Of a DNA stretch of 64,000 nt, positions 25,684 through 35,300 are shown piece by piece. Both the position numbers and the translations under genes were made by a program. The notes beneath the pieces were generated by a model. The model ran no database searches. It was not told where the DNA came from and saw only the letters and a program-made list of their open reading frames with translations. Source of the stretch: Candidatus Bathyarchaeota archaeon (GTDB lineage Archaea; Thermoproteota; Bathyarchaeia; 40CM-2-53-6); the NCBI GenBank assembly GCA_005888745.1, contig VBBS01000029.1, positions 52,148 to 116,147 of the forward strand, given 5' to 3'. Position 1 is the stretch's first letter; each line of letters starts with the position of its first letter.

Positions 25684-25803
25684 TGGTGGGGCGGGTGGGA
25701 TTTGAACCCACGATCACTGGTGCCCGAGACCAGTATCGGAGCCGGGTTTTGATGCCCTTTGACCAAGTTGTCCCTGCCTCTCGGCAGCCTGGACCACCGC
25801 CCC
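25684..25803 (-). tRNA. tRNA-Pro(CGG) with about 41 nt of intronic sequence in the D-arm
   Basis: The acceptor arms GGGGCGG (25803-25797) and CCGCCCC (25694-25688) pair fully, with A73 and an encoded CCA at 25686-25684. The anticodon arm is CTGGT/ACCAG with loop CTCGGGC, giving CGG (25726-25724), and the T-arm is GTGGG/CCCAC with loop TTCAAAT. Between T8-G9 and the anticodon arm there are 61 nt where about 20 are expected. One reading has two introns, about 25788-25768 (containing the hairpin CTGCC-GAGA-GGCAG) and about 25758-25738, leaving D-loop AGCTTGGTCAA with G18-G19. A single intron is also possible. Splice sites are not certain. Confidence 0.85.
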
Positions 25804-25837
25804 CAAGACCCGGAATAATCACGGGAAAATAAGTCCT

Positions 25838-26575
25838 TCAGACGGTCCGAAATGGTCCGAAATTATGCCAGCGAAGCCCTTTCTTCCGAGAATAGTGTTT
25901 CCTCCACTCAACCGCGGCACGTGAAGAACCTATAGTTCGGTTCAAAAGGATCGCTTGCTCAGCAACGTGCTGTTTTCTAGCGATTACGAAACCAATCTTA
26001 TCGACGAACACTCGCACATCATGTGCTCTTTGAATCTGAAGAGCATACGCGTCTTTCCTCAGGACGACGGTCTTGCTGCCATTCTTCCATGTAGATCCTT
26101 TTCTCTTCCTAAGGTACGTATTGGAATGTAACCGGAAATGTGATTGAAGCAAGAACCTCACCAATCCTAACAATTCTGGATCTGAATTGCAGAGTATGAT
26201 CTGAAGCCTCAGACAGCCATGATCAACGTAAACGCCCGCGCAGCCATCTGCAGAGAATATGCCGCGCAAGAAATCCGCCGGATAAGCATCTGCAAAAGGC
26301 CTAAGCTCCTCTAGCGGAGAACTGAGGAATAATCCCAAGGAACGCGAGGAGTACTTGGATTCATAGTATACTTTGCCTAAATCGTGTGTTATTACTAGCT
26401 TGTTTGTTTTCCGACCGAGAATATGACCGACTGCAGATTGAAGGCTTCTGCAAAATCGCGGTCTCGAACAGCTAATTTTACGTGGTGATGGTAAGCGGAG
26501 TCTTCGACCAAAGCTGCCATCACCGAGGAAAGATCCAATTACGAAGCTTAGGCCTTCAGAGGGTTCAAAATTCAA
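25838..26575 (-). CDS. LAGLIDADG homing endonuclease
   Basis: A 245-residue protein with two LAGLIDADG-type motifs: FVIGSFLGDGSF at residues 11-22 and FLRGIFSADG at 102-111, both followed by the acidic metal-binding residue. The spacing of about 90 residues fits a single-chain two-domain nuclease. The C-terminus is basic (HYSRKKGLRW), suited for DNA binding. It lies 34 bp upstream of the tRNA-Pro gene on the same strand and outside any visible intron. The gene may have moved with, or act at, the tRNA locus. No splicing domain is present. Confidence 0.88.
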   Translation of the reverse strand: MNFEPSEGLSFVIGSFLGDGSFGRRLRLPSPRKISCSRPRFCRSLQSAVGHILGRKTNKLVITHDLGKVYYESKYSSRSLGLFLSSPLEELRPFADAYPADFLRGIFSADGCAGVYVDHGCLRLQIILCNSDPELLGLVRFLLQSHFRLHSNTYLRKRKGSTWKNGSKTVVLRKDAYALQIQRAHDVRVFVDKIGFVIARKQHVAEQAILLNRTIGSSRAAVEWRKHYSRKKGLRWHNFGPFRTV

Positions 26576-26755
26576 GACATTGTTACAGCCTCCGCTTGGC
26601 TACATAGCCAGTAGTGATTGACGAAAGTGTTTGCTCTGGATAAACCAAGAAATCATGGCGTTACATAACTGGGAGATAAGGCATTCAACTGTTGTCGTCG
26701 GCCGATTGTAACTGGCCGTACTTGGCTTGATGTGCTTTCTTGGATGGTGATCGTG

Positions 26756-26929
26756 TTATTTCGATTGCTTTCGATCCGCTGGGGCTTTCTTGTGTCCATT
26801 GAAGTAAGTTCGTACTAGATGTTCGAAGAAGATACTGAAACCCCCGGTCCTACCGTAGTACACCTTGTCAACTTCTTGCCTTACCAGCTGTTCTGCTTCG
26901 GACGATAGAGAGATCATTACTTTGCCCAT
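26756..26929 (-). CDS. Small ribbon-helix-helix-like protein
   Basis: A 57-residue protein starting MGKVMISLSSEAEQLVRQEV. The opening strand (MISLS) followed by two helices with FSIFFEHLVRTYF fits a ribbon-helix-helix DNA-binding dimer of the CopG/MetJ type, and the tail is basic. The frame stays open 53 codons further upstream to 27088, but that part lacks a sensible start and overlaps the next gene, so I chose the ATG at 26929. It is located between the homing endonuclease and a small membrane protein gene on the same strand. The target is unknown. Confidence 0.6.
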   Translation of the reverse strand: MGKVMISLSSEAEQLVRQEVDKVYYGRTGGFSIFFEHLVRTYFNGHKKAPADRKQSK

Positions 26930-27033
26930 GGTATCTCTAGACTCCTGCAGATAGCTCTGGGCCGTTTTATGCTTATCCCCTGCAGCCGCTCCAATCGGCA
27001 AAGAATAAGAACCGCAAACAGAAGGTTGGCCGT

Positions 27034-27348
27034 CTAAGCCAATTTCTGCAGTAGCCTGCCAACTGCCGTCACTGCGACCAGGGTGCAAACGGTGAGTCCT
27101 AACTGATCGTTAAGAGCCAGGGCCAGGACCGCGGTGATGCTTCCGGCTATGAAGTCTCGGAAGAGCCCCTTACTCTTGTCAGAGGTATCAAAAACATCGG
27201 AGCCAAGCACGAGTAGCAGTGTCAGGAAGTAGACTGGTTCTTGGCTTATGGCGTTGGCTATTACGAAGCTGGCTACCCATGCCGCAGACTCGGCCACGGG
27301 GCGTAGGGCTGGTCGTAGCTCTGCCAGCTTGTACGACAGATCGCTCAT
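27034..27348 (-). CDS. Small membrane protein, unknown function
   Basis: A 104-residue protein with two to three hydrophobic segments (AAWVASFVIANAISQEPVYF, FLTLLLVLGSDVF and FIAGSITAVLALAL) and a short charged N-terminus. No family is recognised; its size and topology are similar to holin-like proteins of mobile elements, but nothing in the sequence proves this. It is on the same strand as the RHH gene (105 bp upstream of that gene's start). Confidence rests on the coherent hydrophobic pattern and absence of a competing frame. Confidence 0.5.
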   Translation of the reverse strand: MSDLSYKLAELRPALRPVAESAAWVASFVIANAISQEPVYFLTLLLVLGSDVFDTSDKSKGLFRDFIAGSITAVLALALNDQLGLTVCTLVAVTAVGRLLQKLA

Positions 27349-27559
27349 GTTGTATGACTGCTATAAGGGATAGAAAAGGCGACCCGACTTTTTCTACTGC
27401 GTCCCAGTCGAACAACGAAAATGTCAATTCGTTGAGCGGAAAAATTCAATTCATGACGCGGGTCGCAGAACGATCGTGAAGGAGAGCGTAGGCAAAGGGA
27501 AAAGTATCTACTGGGGGCCTTTCTTTCATATCTTGCCAACGCTCAAAATCTACAAAGCG

Positions 27560-28009
27560 ATGGAAATGGCTCCGGGAATGGACCAGTCTGAGATTGACGC
27601 GTTTCTAGCGGGCAGTAAGACACCACTCCGACTCGGAACCACTAACTCGAAAGGCGAGCCCAACATACACCCAGTGTGGTACCACTATCTGACAAACAAG
27701 CTCTATTTCATGAGCTACAAGGACGCGGTGAAAGTCCGGAATCTAGAGCATAACAAGACGGTCTACTTTTCGGTCGATACGGACGCGATGCCCAACACGG
27801 GAGTAAAAGGAAGAGGAACTGCCATCATAGTAAAGGACACAGGTAAAGCATTGTCGCTATTGGAAAAGATCATTGCGAAATATCTGGGTGACCTAAACAG
27901 CACTATGGCGAAGAATATGGTAGACGGGGTAAAGAAGGGCTCGGAAGTCCTCGTAGAGATTACCCCTCAATACTTCTCGACCTGGGACTATAGCAAATCG
28001 AAATTCTAG
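27560..28009 (+). CDS. Pyridoxamine 5'-phosphate oxidase-family flavin/F420 split-barrel protein
   Basis: About 150 residues of a PNPOx-like split barrel: DAFLAGSKTPLRLGTTNSKG, EPNIHPVWYHYLTNKLYFMS, VRNLEHNKTVYFSVDTDAM and GRGTAIIVKDTGKALSLLEK are the conserved strands and the cofactor loop. Archaeal relatives bind FMN or F420 and act as deazaflavin-dependent reductases. The frame is open to 27476, adding 28 residues without similarity; I prefer the ATG at 27560 (MEMAPGMDQSEID). It is convergent with the KaiC-like gene, with a hairpin between them. Confidence 0.85.
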   Translation: MEMAPGMDQSEIDAFLAGSKTPLRLGTTNSKGEPNIHPVWYHYLTNKLYFMSYKDAVKVRNLEHNKTVYFSVDTDAMPNTGVKGRGTAIIVKDTGKALSLLEKIIAKYLGDLNSTMAKNMVDGVKKGSEVLVEITPQYFSTWDYSKSKF

Positions 28010-28026
28010 CCCGATCACTCGGGGAA

Positions 28027-28040
28027 CCCGTAGAGACGGG
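28027..28040. terminator. Hairpin between convergent genes
   Basis: CCCGT-AGAG-ACGGG is a 5-bp stem with a 4-nt loop in the 32-bp gap between the convergent split-barrel and KaiC-like genes. It could serve as a bidirectional terminator. There is no long T-tract, so the call is weak. Confidence 0.3.
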
Positions 28041-28041
28041 C

Positions 28042-29517
28042 TTAGACGATCTCTATGAGATCGAGGGACGGGTACCCCTTGTCGAAGTTGAAAGTGGCCC
28101 CGTGAATATGGGTGAAAGGTTTCACGCCGTAGATTAGAAGATGACCGTTCCAGTTTTGGACCTTTATGTGATAGTCGGCTTGTCTGAGAAACTCATCGCG
28201 CACCTTGGTGGGACGTGACGATAATCCGATGCTGAAGGCTCCTTCGTCCCGCAAACCTTCTCCTATCTCTGTAAAACCTGGAAGTGTCAACTCCTCTCCG
28301 TAGACCTGCACGAGCTTGTCAAAGTTCATAGTTAACATCATGCCGCTTGACGTTTCTTTCAAGGCGTTCCATGTTTTGTAGAATTCTGCAAGATCACTCA
28401 TTAGCTGGCCCCTCAACTTTAGCCTCCAGGCTTTCGAAGGTAGCTGCGAGTTGAATTCGACTATCCGAACTTTCTCTGCCAAGGCTTTGTCGCCTACATA
28501 GGGTCTCAGTGCTTCCGCCGAGGATTCCGAGCTAAAGGTTCCCGTTGAAACACTGAAGCAGGCCCCGCCCTGGTTGACGAAATTAGACCTGATCATATTG
28601 ATCAATAATCTCAGCGACTGCGGGGAAACGTTGCTCTCCGTGTCGATCATGAAGAAAGCACCTTTCCTAATTCCGCCTCCCAGTAGCCGGTCGAGTTCCC
28701 TGCTCCCGGTGGAGTAGTGGGTTTCTGTGTGTTGAACTTTCTCTGGACTTCTGACTATGCTCGGTAGGCCGTTTTCATATTCTTCGTCCAGGAAGGTGAA
28801 CCTTCCCTTTTCCAAGGAGAATGGAAAGTGTTGGCTCTGGACTCTGAATCCTCTTAGCTTGTCTATTCCGAGGGACCTAATTCTCCTTCCATCTAGCTCG
28901 CTCTGTTCGAGGGTTACTACTCCGTCGACCAGGTAGCCAAGGTTGTCGGCTCGTTCGGCCTCACTGACGAGAATCACGCTTACTTTTGTCTGATCTAGTT
29001 CGGACATAATGGCTGACTCAAGCATTTTTCGTCCTTCAGGTGTCGCGTTTCTCAACGCTCCTTCCCAGCTATCTACGACAAGGATTGATTTCTGTTTGGC
29101 CTGTTTCAGGCGTACGATCTTCGAAAAGACACTGTCGGTATCAGAGCCTCGGAGGTCGTGGAATTCGTCATTCCAGCTGGCCTTAGAGGATCTCCCGGAC
29201 ATAGAATCAATGACCTCATCGATCCAAGGAAACTGTATGCGCAACTTCACCGGTGAGACCCTGCTGGACGCGTAGACCCTGCGCGAGTCCGCAACAGCAT
29301 TCAGGATCTCGAACGCGAGAGTTGTTTTCCCGGTGCCGGGTGCTCCTTGGATGAGCAGGACGTTTCCGGGAACTTCGAGAAACTCCAAGAACATGTTCAT
29401 CATAGGGGACGATGTCGCACGGACTACGGAAGGTTCGAGAGCTTGAGGATCGGATTTCGTTCCCGAGGCTATCAAGTTATTACAACACGAAGTGAGAAGG
29501 AGCGTGAAAGATTTCAA
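28042..29517 (-). CDS. KaiC/GvpD-like RecA-fold ATPase
   Basis: A 491-residue protein with a RecA-type NTPase domain: Walker A GAPGTGKT at residues 58-65, Walker B region SILVVDSWEGALRN at about 143, and a second domain from about residue 270 (THYSTGSRELDRLLGGGIRK) that resembles the start of a KaiC domain but has no Walker A (GAFFMIDTESNVS instead). The closest family is the archaeal GvpD/KaiC-like group of signalling or regulatory ATPases. The real start may be M39-M40, because the preceding residues are unlike the family. No gas-vesicle genes are visible nearby. Confidence 0.8.
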   Translation of the reverse strand: MKSFTLLLTSCCNNLIASGTKSDPQALEPSVVRATSSPMMNMFLEFLEVPGNVLLIQGAPGTGKTTLAFEILNAVADSRRVYASSRVSPVKLRIQFPWIDEVIDSMSGRSSKASWNDEFHDLRGSDTDSVFSKIVRLKQAKQKSILVVDSWEGALRNATPEGRKMLESAIMSELDQTKVSVILVSEAERADNLGYLVDGVVTLEQSELDGRRIRSLGIDKLRGFRVQSQHFPFSLEKGRFTFLDEEYENGLPSIVRSPEKVQHTETHYSTGSRELDRLLGGGIRKGAFFMIDTESNVSPQSLRLLINMIRSNFVNQGGACFSVSTGTFSSESSAEALRPYVGDKALAEKVRIVEFNSQLPSKAWRLKLRGQLMSDLAEFYKTWNALKETSSGMMLTMNFDKLVQVYGEELTLPGFTEIGEGLRDEGAFSIGLSSRPTKVRDEFLRQADYHIKVQNWNGHLLIYGVKPFTHIHGATFNFDKGYPSLDLIEIV

Positions 29518-29638
29518 GAAATTGTTTCCTTTGCAGTCTTTGGGCGGGAACTAATGTGACTGTCATGTCACGTTGACCTTCCACACGGTAGGAACTCGCT
29601 AGACCCTAGTCTTCAAAGCCTAGAGAGCGAAGTGCATA

Positions 29639-29893
29639 GTGGATAACGTGCCAAAACTCAAGTTCAGCAAAGAATACCTCCAGCGTTTGACGAAACCTAT
29701 TCCAAAGAAAGACCCGAACATGCGAGCGGCAACATCGACCGAGACCCTGTCAGAACCGCGGCATCCCACGGGATTCCATCAGTACTGTACGAGTTGTGGG
29801 CGGGAACAGCTTTTCAGCGTGGACACACTAGGCTGGAAAACCTGCACCGCATGTCGCCGAACCGCTCCGGACAGAAGCCAGAGTCCAATATGA
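29639..29893 (+). CDS. Small zinc-ribbon protein
   Basis: An 84-residue protein with a C-terminal zinc ribbon, YCTSCGREQLFSVDTLGWKT followed by CTACR: two CxxC pairs 18 residues apart. The N-terminal half is basic (KLKFSKEYLQRLTKPIPKKD). The start is GTG at 29639. It lies 58 bp before the wHTH-NrdD-like gene on the same strand and may be cotranscribed with it. No family name can be given; it may bind nucleic acid or protein. Confidence 0.55.
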   Translation: MDNVPKLKFSKEYLQRLTKPIPKKDPNMRAATSTETLSEPRHPTGFHQYCTSCGREQLFSVDTLGWKTCTACRRTAPDRSQSPI

Positions 29894-29951
29894 GAGGTCC
29901 CCAAGTACAATTTTTTAAACAGGTTTGGGGTAGAAGACTCTTGACCTTTTC

Positions 29952-32195
29952 TTGCAGCGATCCTACGAACGCTTCAGTTCGGATGTTCTAGACGCTGCTT
30001 CTGCCCCGGTTCGTCTTCACATTCTCAAGCTGTTAGTCTCCAAAGGTCCCCTTCCGTACACTGAGATAATGTACGAGGCGAAGATGGATCCTGTGCGGGA
30101 CGCTGGAAAGTTCGTCTATCATCTCAAAACCCTTCGTAAGGCTGGTTTAGTTGCGATCGAAAAAGGCACGAAAAAGTACAGCATAACAGACCTCGGCAAA
30201 ATACTCGTCGAGTTCTCGCGCGACCTGGAAGAGTGGGTTGCCGTTAAGCGAGGCCGCCTCTTCGTCCGAACCTCCAAGATGACAATCGAGGAATTTGACC
30301 GGACCCGGATCGCTTCTTCCCTCGTCACCGAAGCCGGGATGCCCCAAAGCCTGGCAGACGAGATAGCCTCAGAAGCCGAAGAAAGACTTCTGCGGTTCGG
30401 AACAACCTATCTCACAGCGCCCTTAGTCCGTGAACTCGTCAACACCATCCTCGTCGAGAGAAAACTCGAAGAATACCGCCACAAGCTAACTCGACTGGGA
30501 CTTCCAGTCAACGATGTAACAATCCTCCTTAAGGAAGCCGGCCGAAAACACCTCGATTCGGCCTGGGTACAACAATCTGCAGGGGCTGCTGTCACCGAAG
30601 AATATGTCCTGCTAAACAGCCTCCCCCGGCCCCTAGTCGACGCCCACTTCACCGGACAGATCCACCTAGAAGACGCAGAGTCATGGATACTCAAGCCCAG
30701 CATATTCTTCCATGACCCCCGTCCCTTCCTACGAAAAGGACTCCCACGATCCACGCCACCAGTCTCTTTCGAAACCGCGCTCGGAGCATTACTCCGACTA
30801 GCCCGCATAACCGAAGGACAAGTAGCAAGTGAGCAAGTCTTCGACCACATCAACGTCCTACTGGCACCGTTCATCCGAGGGATCCCGACCGAAAGAGTCC
30901 AAGAAGCGATGAGACTATTTCTCTACCAACTCAACTGGGACGGTTTCTCAAACAGCCTTCCCTTCCGAACTACAATCGGACTCGACCGAACGATTCCCAG
31001 TTCTCTCGAGAAATCAGAGGCAGGAGCACCCAACGGCAAGAGAGAGGGGGTGTTCGGCGACTACGCCCACGAGGCCGAAGAATTGTTCCGGACAGTCATA
31101 GTTGCAAGTATGGAAATTGCAAGGAACAATCTCCTCGTCAACCCTTCAGTCACAGTGAACCTCAGCCGAGAAAGACTGTCTGAGCCTGACAGCCTCCTAT
31201 CGATGACCTATGACGCGTCCCTGAAATATTCTATCCCAAACTATAGGATTCAAGATCCTGAACAGACCGTTACCGTATCCTCTGACGGCAATGCCATGGT
31301 CACCGATGACACGAATAATATTGCAGGTGGAGCAGTGGTGGGAACCGTCCAAGTCAATCTCCCAAGAATATCATACGAGGCAACGGGAAAAGACGAGCGA
31401 TTTCTCCAAGGAGTTCAGAACGCTGTTGATGAAGCGGTGAAGGCCCTAGAGATTCGTGGACAAGCCATACAAGAAAGAATGAAAGAGGGACTTCTGCCAC
31501 TCCTTTCATGGGAAACTGACGGGAACGCGTATTATAGATCCCAACCAATGGCGGAGATCGGCCTCCTAGGGCTAAACGAGGCCGTTAAACATCACACAAA
31601 GAAAGATGTCGATGCCAAAGATTCACTCGCCTTTCTCAAAAAGATCATCGAAGCAACACGACGCGCCATCTCGGAAAGCGATAATCCCACACTCAGAATC
31701 CGCGTCGGGCTTCATCCCTCTCCGGAAGCATCCTCGAGACTCGCGAGCATCGACGCTGAAAAATACGGATTCTCCACAATAGTCTACCAGGGGTCCAAAC
31801 GGCACCCCTACTACACGGATGTACCCTTGATTCCGTTGACCCATAAAATACCGCTATCTTCACGCGCGTTTCTTGAGGGGGAAGCTCAGAAACTCCTCGA
31901 TGGAGGGACAATCCTCCCGCTAGTCATGGGGGAAAAACCAGGGGCCGCTGGGTTGGCGAGAGCATCTCAATTACTCGCAGATTCAGGCGTCAAACACTTC
32001 ACCTTTTCCAACATGCTTTCACGGTGCCAGTTCTGCTATCAAGTCGATACCGGAGTTCATACAAAATGCGCGAATTGCGGTTCAGACAAACTGACAGTCG
32101 TGGCGAAATACGCAGGTAGATTGATTCCCCTCGACTTATGGACCGAGTCAAGGCGGAGAGACCTGGACAGGATCGCAGGCTACGTTTTCTCGTAG
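29952..32195 (+). CDS. Winged helix-ATP-cone-NrdD-like protein lacking catalytic cysteines
   Basis: A 747-residue protein with an N-terminal winged helix (ASAPVRLHILKLLVSKGPLP, residues about 18-90), an ATP-cone (MTIEEFDRTRIASSLVTEAG, about 109-200) and a region related to anaerobic ribonucleotide reductase NrdD (GQIHLEDAESW; GTVQVNLPRISYEA; a C-terminal CQFC-CANC zinc site and RIAGYVF at the glycyl-radical position). Where class III reductases have the active-site Cys stretches, this protein has SIFFHD and SSDGNAMVTDDT; outside the zinc site I see no cysteine. It is probably a nucleotide-sensing regulator derived from a reductase (inference). The next gene lies 118 bp downstream. Confidence 0.8.
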   Translation: MQRSYERFSSDVLDAASAPVRLHILKLLVSKGPLPYTEIMYEAKMDPVRDAGKFVYHLKTLRKAGLVAIEKGTKKYSITDLGKILVEFSRDLEEWVAVKRGRLFVRTSKMTIEEFDRTRIASSLVTEAGMPQSLADEIASEAEERLLRFGTTYLTAPLVRELVNTILVERKLEEYRHKLTRLGLPVNDVTILLKEAGRKHLDSAWVQQSAGAAVTEEYVLLNSLPRPLVDAHFTGQIHLEDAESWILKPSIFFHDPRPFLRKGLPRSTPPVSFETALGALLRLARITEGQVASEQVFDHINVLLAPFIRGIPTERVQEAMRLFLYQLNWDGFSNSLPFRTTIGLDRTIPSSLEKSEAGAPNGKREGVFGDYAHEAEELFRTVIVASMEIARNNLLVNPSVTVNLSRERLSEPDSLLSMTYDASLKYSIPNYRIQDPEQTVTVSSDGNAMVTDDTNNIAGGAVVGTVQVNLPRISYEATGKDERFLQGVQNAVDEAVKALEIRGQAIQERMKEGLLPLLSWETDGNAYYRSQPMAEIGLLGLNEAVKHHTKKDVDAKDSLAFLKKIIEATRRAISESDNPTLRIRVGLHPSPEASSRLASIDAEKYGFSTIVYQGSKRHPYYTDVPLIPLTHKIPLSSRAFLEGEAQKLLDGGTILPLVMGEKPGAAGLARASQLLADSGVKHFTFSNMLSRCQFCYQVDTGVHTKCANCGSDKLTVVAKYAGRLIPLDLWTESRRRDLDRIAGYVFS

Positions 32196-32313
32196 ACAGG
32201 CCAAGCTTCTCGGAACTTCGCCGTTGACGATAGGATGGTGCAAGTGGGCCTGATAGGACCCAATTGAGTTTATCTCATTGACCCCTTGACCAGGCGAGTG
32301 GGGAAGAGACACC

Positions 32314-35300
32314 TTGACAGAGATCCGAGTTGGTTCGAGGAGGCCCTTCAGAATTGGTCTCCTAACTGGAGGTCTCGCCATCATCGCCGTTCTCGGAATA
32401 CAGCTCATCTTACTCAGACAACTCTCCGTCTTCAACACAGGGCTCGGCCTCTGGGTCCTCGCCACAGAGTTCGTTTCCACTGCCGCCCTGCTCCTGGCCT
32501 TGGTGTTTGTCGGCTCATTTTTCTCCGCAAGAATTCAACGCCAGTCGGGCTCTCGGACCCCCTGGGTTGTCTACTGCGTTCTTCTCGGTCTCGCCTGCTT
32601 CGCAGCATTCACACTCGGCATGAACAACGGCCTGACCTTCGACGTGAAATACTCAACCTATGCCACAAAAGCAGGAATTAACTTTCTCAACCTTCAGTAC
32701 CTAAACGGGGCAGTCATCTGGACAACTCTCCTCCTAACAGCTCTATTCATGCTCAGCGACCCGAGAATCTCCTCAGTCAAGGGAAGCGATGGGAAGAGAC
32801 ATTTCTACATGCACAGCAAACTCCTCGGAATTCTTCGACTACTATCCAAGACCAACCTGGGAGCGATCTTACAAACTACCAGAAGAAGCTACTATGAGTC
32901 ATCCAGCCCTAGACCATCCTTCGACTGGGACATTGGAGAGACCCTTGACCATGCAGTCCTATCGAAGAGTGGCAAATTGCAGTGGAACGACAAGTTTCCC
33001 GTCTCCTATCCCCCATTCCTCGCCTGGACAACGATCAAGTTTCTCCTCGCCCTAGGAATCGCGGCAACCATCGCAATTGACGTTGCTCTAAGATTCGTCA
33101 CCATACAGAATTATCTTGTCCAAACAAACAGCACCTGGTTGGCGCAGGTACAGAACTACTTCTCAATACTAGCAATGAGACTTTCTGGAACTTACCAGGT
33201 GTCGTCGACTTTCGGCATCGACAACGTCTTCACATTTGAAGTCTTCAAGTTCATCCTATCACTAATCGGCCTAGCCTTTGCTGTTGTAGGAACCAGACTT
33301 GGAGTCGCGCTCCTTGCAAACGCTATGGTGGGACTTTCCAAGAGAGCGTTCGGGATGTCCCGGATCGCGCTCAGCAACGTATTCGTCATTGCCGCGCTAC
33401 CAATTATCTTCGCAGTTTTGGGCAGCGGGGCCTGGGTCTATGACGTAGGCACATCCTTCATTCTCTCCACCCTGTTCATCGTGATGATCGGAATAGCGTT
33501 CATGGCCGGGTATACACGAACCCAGAGAATCCTGCGCATTAAGATCACCCGCGTCAAGGGTCTCATAATACTCGCAATCGTCTTGGTCTCTACGATCACG
33601 CTTCCCGTGTACGGAACCTATCTCCGGGCCCAGTCTGGCCAATACATCAACTACCAATGGAATCCAGCTTACGTCCCAACAATTCAGTACACCCGCTGGG
33701 CGTACGGAGTGGATTCGGTCACCAGCGCCGACAAAGCTCTCATAACAAGTTCGGGAACCCAGACCAATACGCTAGATCACATCCGAATATTCACAAACGA
33801 ATCGGCCCGGCTGAACATGAAACCGCTAGTCGGGGTCAACTGGATGTCCATCGACAACGCTCCTGTAGACATCATCTTCATCAACGGCACCGAATACTGG
33901 GTGTCCGTCCTCCAGCTCGTACAGGCAGGCCTCCCGAACGACCCCGACGTCTGGCGTACTCAACATCTCCTGCTAACTCATTCGGAGAAAATTCTAGCGG
34001 TAAACGCTGCAACGACTGAGGCGGTGGACATAGCCAAAATCTGGAACCTAACTCAGTCTCCCCAGATCTACTACGGCGAGGGTGGATTATGGCGAACGGC
34101 TGACGAGGTCTACCTGAACATTCCAGGCTTCAACGAGACCCACCTATCCGCGTACACAGGACCTCCTTCCTACAGTGGAGTACCGGACTATACGTACAAG
34201 GGTTTCTGGCTGTACTGGAAGTTCTTCTGGCAGGGAAGGTTCGACTTCGCCAACGGAGCTTACGGTAATATCAAGGCGCTCGAGTACCGAGACGCAGACA
34301 TCAGAATCTCTAACATTCTATTACCGAACATGCAGTTAGACCCGGACCCCTATCCTGTAGTAGACAAACAAGGGAACATCTATTTGTTGCACTGGGTTTG
34401 GATCAACTGGCAGAGTCCCAGCGACTTCGCGGACTACCCCGACCACACCGACACATCGATCCTTCGATTGTTCGCAGCAACGCTTACAGACATGAAAACC
34501 GGAGACGTCACCGGGTACCTGTACGAGAACGGGAAGACCGATTACGTCAGGTCGTTCTACAATTCCATGTATCCTCAGTGGAAACAGCAAATGCCCTCTT
34601 GGCTTCTCCCCCAGCTGAGATATCCTGAAACATACTTCAACACTCAACAAGACGTGTACAATTTCTACTTCCAAACAGACCCATTACAATGGCAGAGAAA
34701 CGTCTTCCTGCAATCAGCAGAAACCACTCGGTTCATTATCACACCGATTAATGGAACTCTAACGTGGGCCGCAGTTAGGCTGGTAGAAATTTACCACAGC
34801 CCATCTCAAAACCTGGCAGGCCTCTACGTTGCTCCAGCAGGAGCACGGACAGGACAAGTTTACCTTATCAGGTTCCCGGAGGGTACTACCGTCATCGGAC
34901 CCAATTCGGCCGTCTCAGCTGTGACAACCGACCCGCAGATCAAGACTCAGCTAACTCTCCATCCAGATTGGACTCTTGGAAACATACTCTTGTATTCTGT
35001 AAACGGCCGTTTGATCTACGTCATTCCGTATTATGGAACGCAAGGCATCCTTACTGTACCAGAGATGGTGACGGTGGTTGACGGCTCCACGAAACAAGTT
35101 GGGCATTATTTTATTGTAAAGCCTACTGACTCCATCGAAGTAGGAGGCGCAACGACCAAGGCGGTCAATAGCATCGGTATATCGACCACCCAGATAACCA
35201 TCAGCGGCAACCTGACCTCAAGAGACCAGTACGTGGATGGGGGAAACAGCCGTTGGATTCTCGGAATAAGCACGACCGCGGGACCCATTCATGTCCTAGC

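Noticed and set aside
25684..27348. Provirus or integrated element at the tRNA gene
   Set aside because: No integrase, no direct repeat of the tRNA 3' end and only three small genes; the genes lie on the 5' side of the tRNA, not the usual attachment side.
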